A stretch of 64,000 nt of DNA from Shinella sp. WSJ-2 (lineage in GTDB: Bacteria > Pseudomonadota > Alphaproteobacteria > Rhizobiales > Rhizobiaceae): the NCBI RefSeq assembly GCF_003432075.1, contig NZ_QWBU01000004.1, forward strand, positions 1-64,000, read 5' to 3'. Under the pieces are notes generated by a model. It saw nothing but the letters and a program-made list of their open reading frames with translations, was not told the origin of the DNA and ran no database searches. Position numbers and translations under genes: made by a program. This document shows, piece after piece, positions 63,385 to 64,000 of this stretch. How positions within the stretch are numbered: the first letter of the stretch is position 1; every line of letters begins with the position of its first letter.

Positions 63385-64000
63385 ACGCCGTCGAATTCAT
63401 TCTTGCCGGCATGCTGGCGGCGGCAACGCCCTTCCTGCTCGCAGCCCTCGGCGAACTGGTGGTCGAGCGGGCCGGCGTGCTCAATCTCGGCGTCGAGGGC
63501 CTGATGGCCTTCGGCGCGGTCATCGCCTTCATCATCGTCTATCATGGCGGCGGGCATTTCATCGCCTTCATCGCCGCCGGGATCTGCGGCGCGCTGCTTT
63601 CGCTCGTTTTCGCCCTCATCGCGCTCGGCTTCCGCGCCAATCAGGTCGCGACGGGCCTTGCCATCGGCATTCTCGGCCAAGGCCTGTCCGCCCTCTTCGG
63701 CAAGAGCTACGAGAGCCTGACGGTGAAGGGCCTGCCGAAGATCGGCATTCCCGGTCTTGCCGACCTGCCTGTTATCGGCGGCCTCTTCGTTCAGGATAGT
63801 GTCGTCTGGCTATCCTTGCTGGCGACGCTCTGCATCTGGGCGACCTTCGCCTTCACCAAGACCGGTCTCGTCATTCGCGCCGTTGGCGAAAACCCGAAGG
63901 CTGCGCATGCCATCGGCTATCCCGTCATCGCCGTGCGCGTCGCCGCCGTCGCCTTCGGCGGCATGATGGCCGGCCTTGCCGGCGCCTATGCCTCGGTGGT
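63381..64000 (+). CDS. Nucleoside-type ABC transporter permease (YufQ family), cut by window end
   Basis: The first 206 codons are visible, and the frame is still open at base 64000. It starts MNAVEFILAGMLAAATPFLLAALGELVVERAGVLNLGVEGLMAFGAVIAF, the typical second-permease start of BMP-linked importers, with LGFRANQVATGLAIGILGQGLSALFGKSYESLTVKGLP and TKTGLVIRAVGENPKAAHAIGYPVIAVRVAAVAFGGMMAGLAGAYASV following. It pairs with the YufP-type permease, overlapping it by 4 bp. Confidence 0.9.
   Translation, partial: MNAVEFILAGMLAAATPFLLAALGELVVERAGVLNLGVEGLMAFGAVIAFIIVYHGGGHFIAFIAAGICGALLSLVFALIALGFRANQVATGLAIGILGQGLSALFGKSYESLTVKGLPKIGIPGLADLPVIGGLFVQDSVVWLSLLATLCIWATFAFTKTGLVIRAVGENPKAAHAIGYPVIAVRVAAVAFGGMMAGLAGAYASV

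Overview
This is a gene-dense, high-GC (roughly 60-64% by eye) stretch of an alphaproteobacterial genome, most likely Rhizobiaceae (Rhizobium/Shinella/Ensifer-like). The basis is the ureD-A-J-B-C-E-F-G gene order, the many ABC importers each paired with a local regulator, the Lrp, RpiR and GntR-FCD regulators, and a chromosomal-type etfA tail at the left edge. I see no rRNA, tRNA, CRISPR array, insertion sequence or replication origin. The window is almost entirely catabolic and transport genes, and both ends cut through genes (etfA on the left, an ABC permease on the right).

Layout. (1) 1-10.4 kb: end of etfA, then a minus-strand peptide-type ABC importer next to a Cys/Met-metabolism PLP enzyme. 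This is followed by an Lrp-type regulator, a large pyruvate-dehydrogenase-E1-like ThDP enzyme and a second Lrp-type regulator. The PLP lyase + Lrp + E1 set resembles the methionine-catabolic mdeA/mdeR/mdeB arrangement of Pseudomonas. (2) 11-16.8 kb: an AfuABC/FbpABC-type importer with an inositol-monophosphatase-family phosphatase and an RpiR regulator. These fit uptake and dephosphorylation of a phosphorylated compound. The promoter carries a clear palindromic operator. (3) 16.8-26.4 kb: a minus-strand dipeptide/oligopeptide importer co-directional with two proline-type peptidases, facing an XRE-cupin regulator. (4) 26.7-29.7 kb: a small subtilase autotransporter facing a winged-helix-like protein. 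(5) 29.8-35.5 kb: a complete urease operon with a UreJ/HupE nickel permease and a near-consensus sigma-54 promoter. (6) 35.7-41 kb: LysR regulator, agmatine deiminase, an orphan polyamine-binding protein and an unusual amidase. (7) 41-48.4 kb: assorted genes (YqaA-type membrane protein, secreted hypothetical, polysaccharide deacetylase, DUF899 protein, aldehyde dehydrogenase, SDR, flavin reductase, I78-type inhibitor lipoprotein).

(8) 48.5-64 kb is the most interesting part. A GntR regulator faces a branched-chain-type ABC importer that runs into a hydantoin/Asp-Glu racemase. A second GntR gene follows, then a degenerate acylphosphatase-like gene. Next is a tightly overlapping set: a small free-standing Rieske [2Fe-2S] protein, a non-haem iron oxygenase whose own Rieske domain is lost, and a GST-like protein. 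After these come an 8-oxoguanine-deaminase-like amidohydrolase and a BMP-type (nucleoside/purine) ABC importer. The Rieske-less oxygenase plus GST-like partner recalls NdmC/NdmE of the bacterial caffeine N7-demethylase. Here the Rieske centre sits on a separate small protein instead of on the NdmD reductase. I propose an uptake and oxidative catabolic system for an (N-alkylated?) purine or related heterocycle; the substrate is inference.

Limits: all family calls are from reading motifs and overall similarity by eye; no search was run. Start codons are chosen from Shine-Dalgarno sites, overlaps and family length, and ambiguous ones are flagged.
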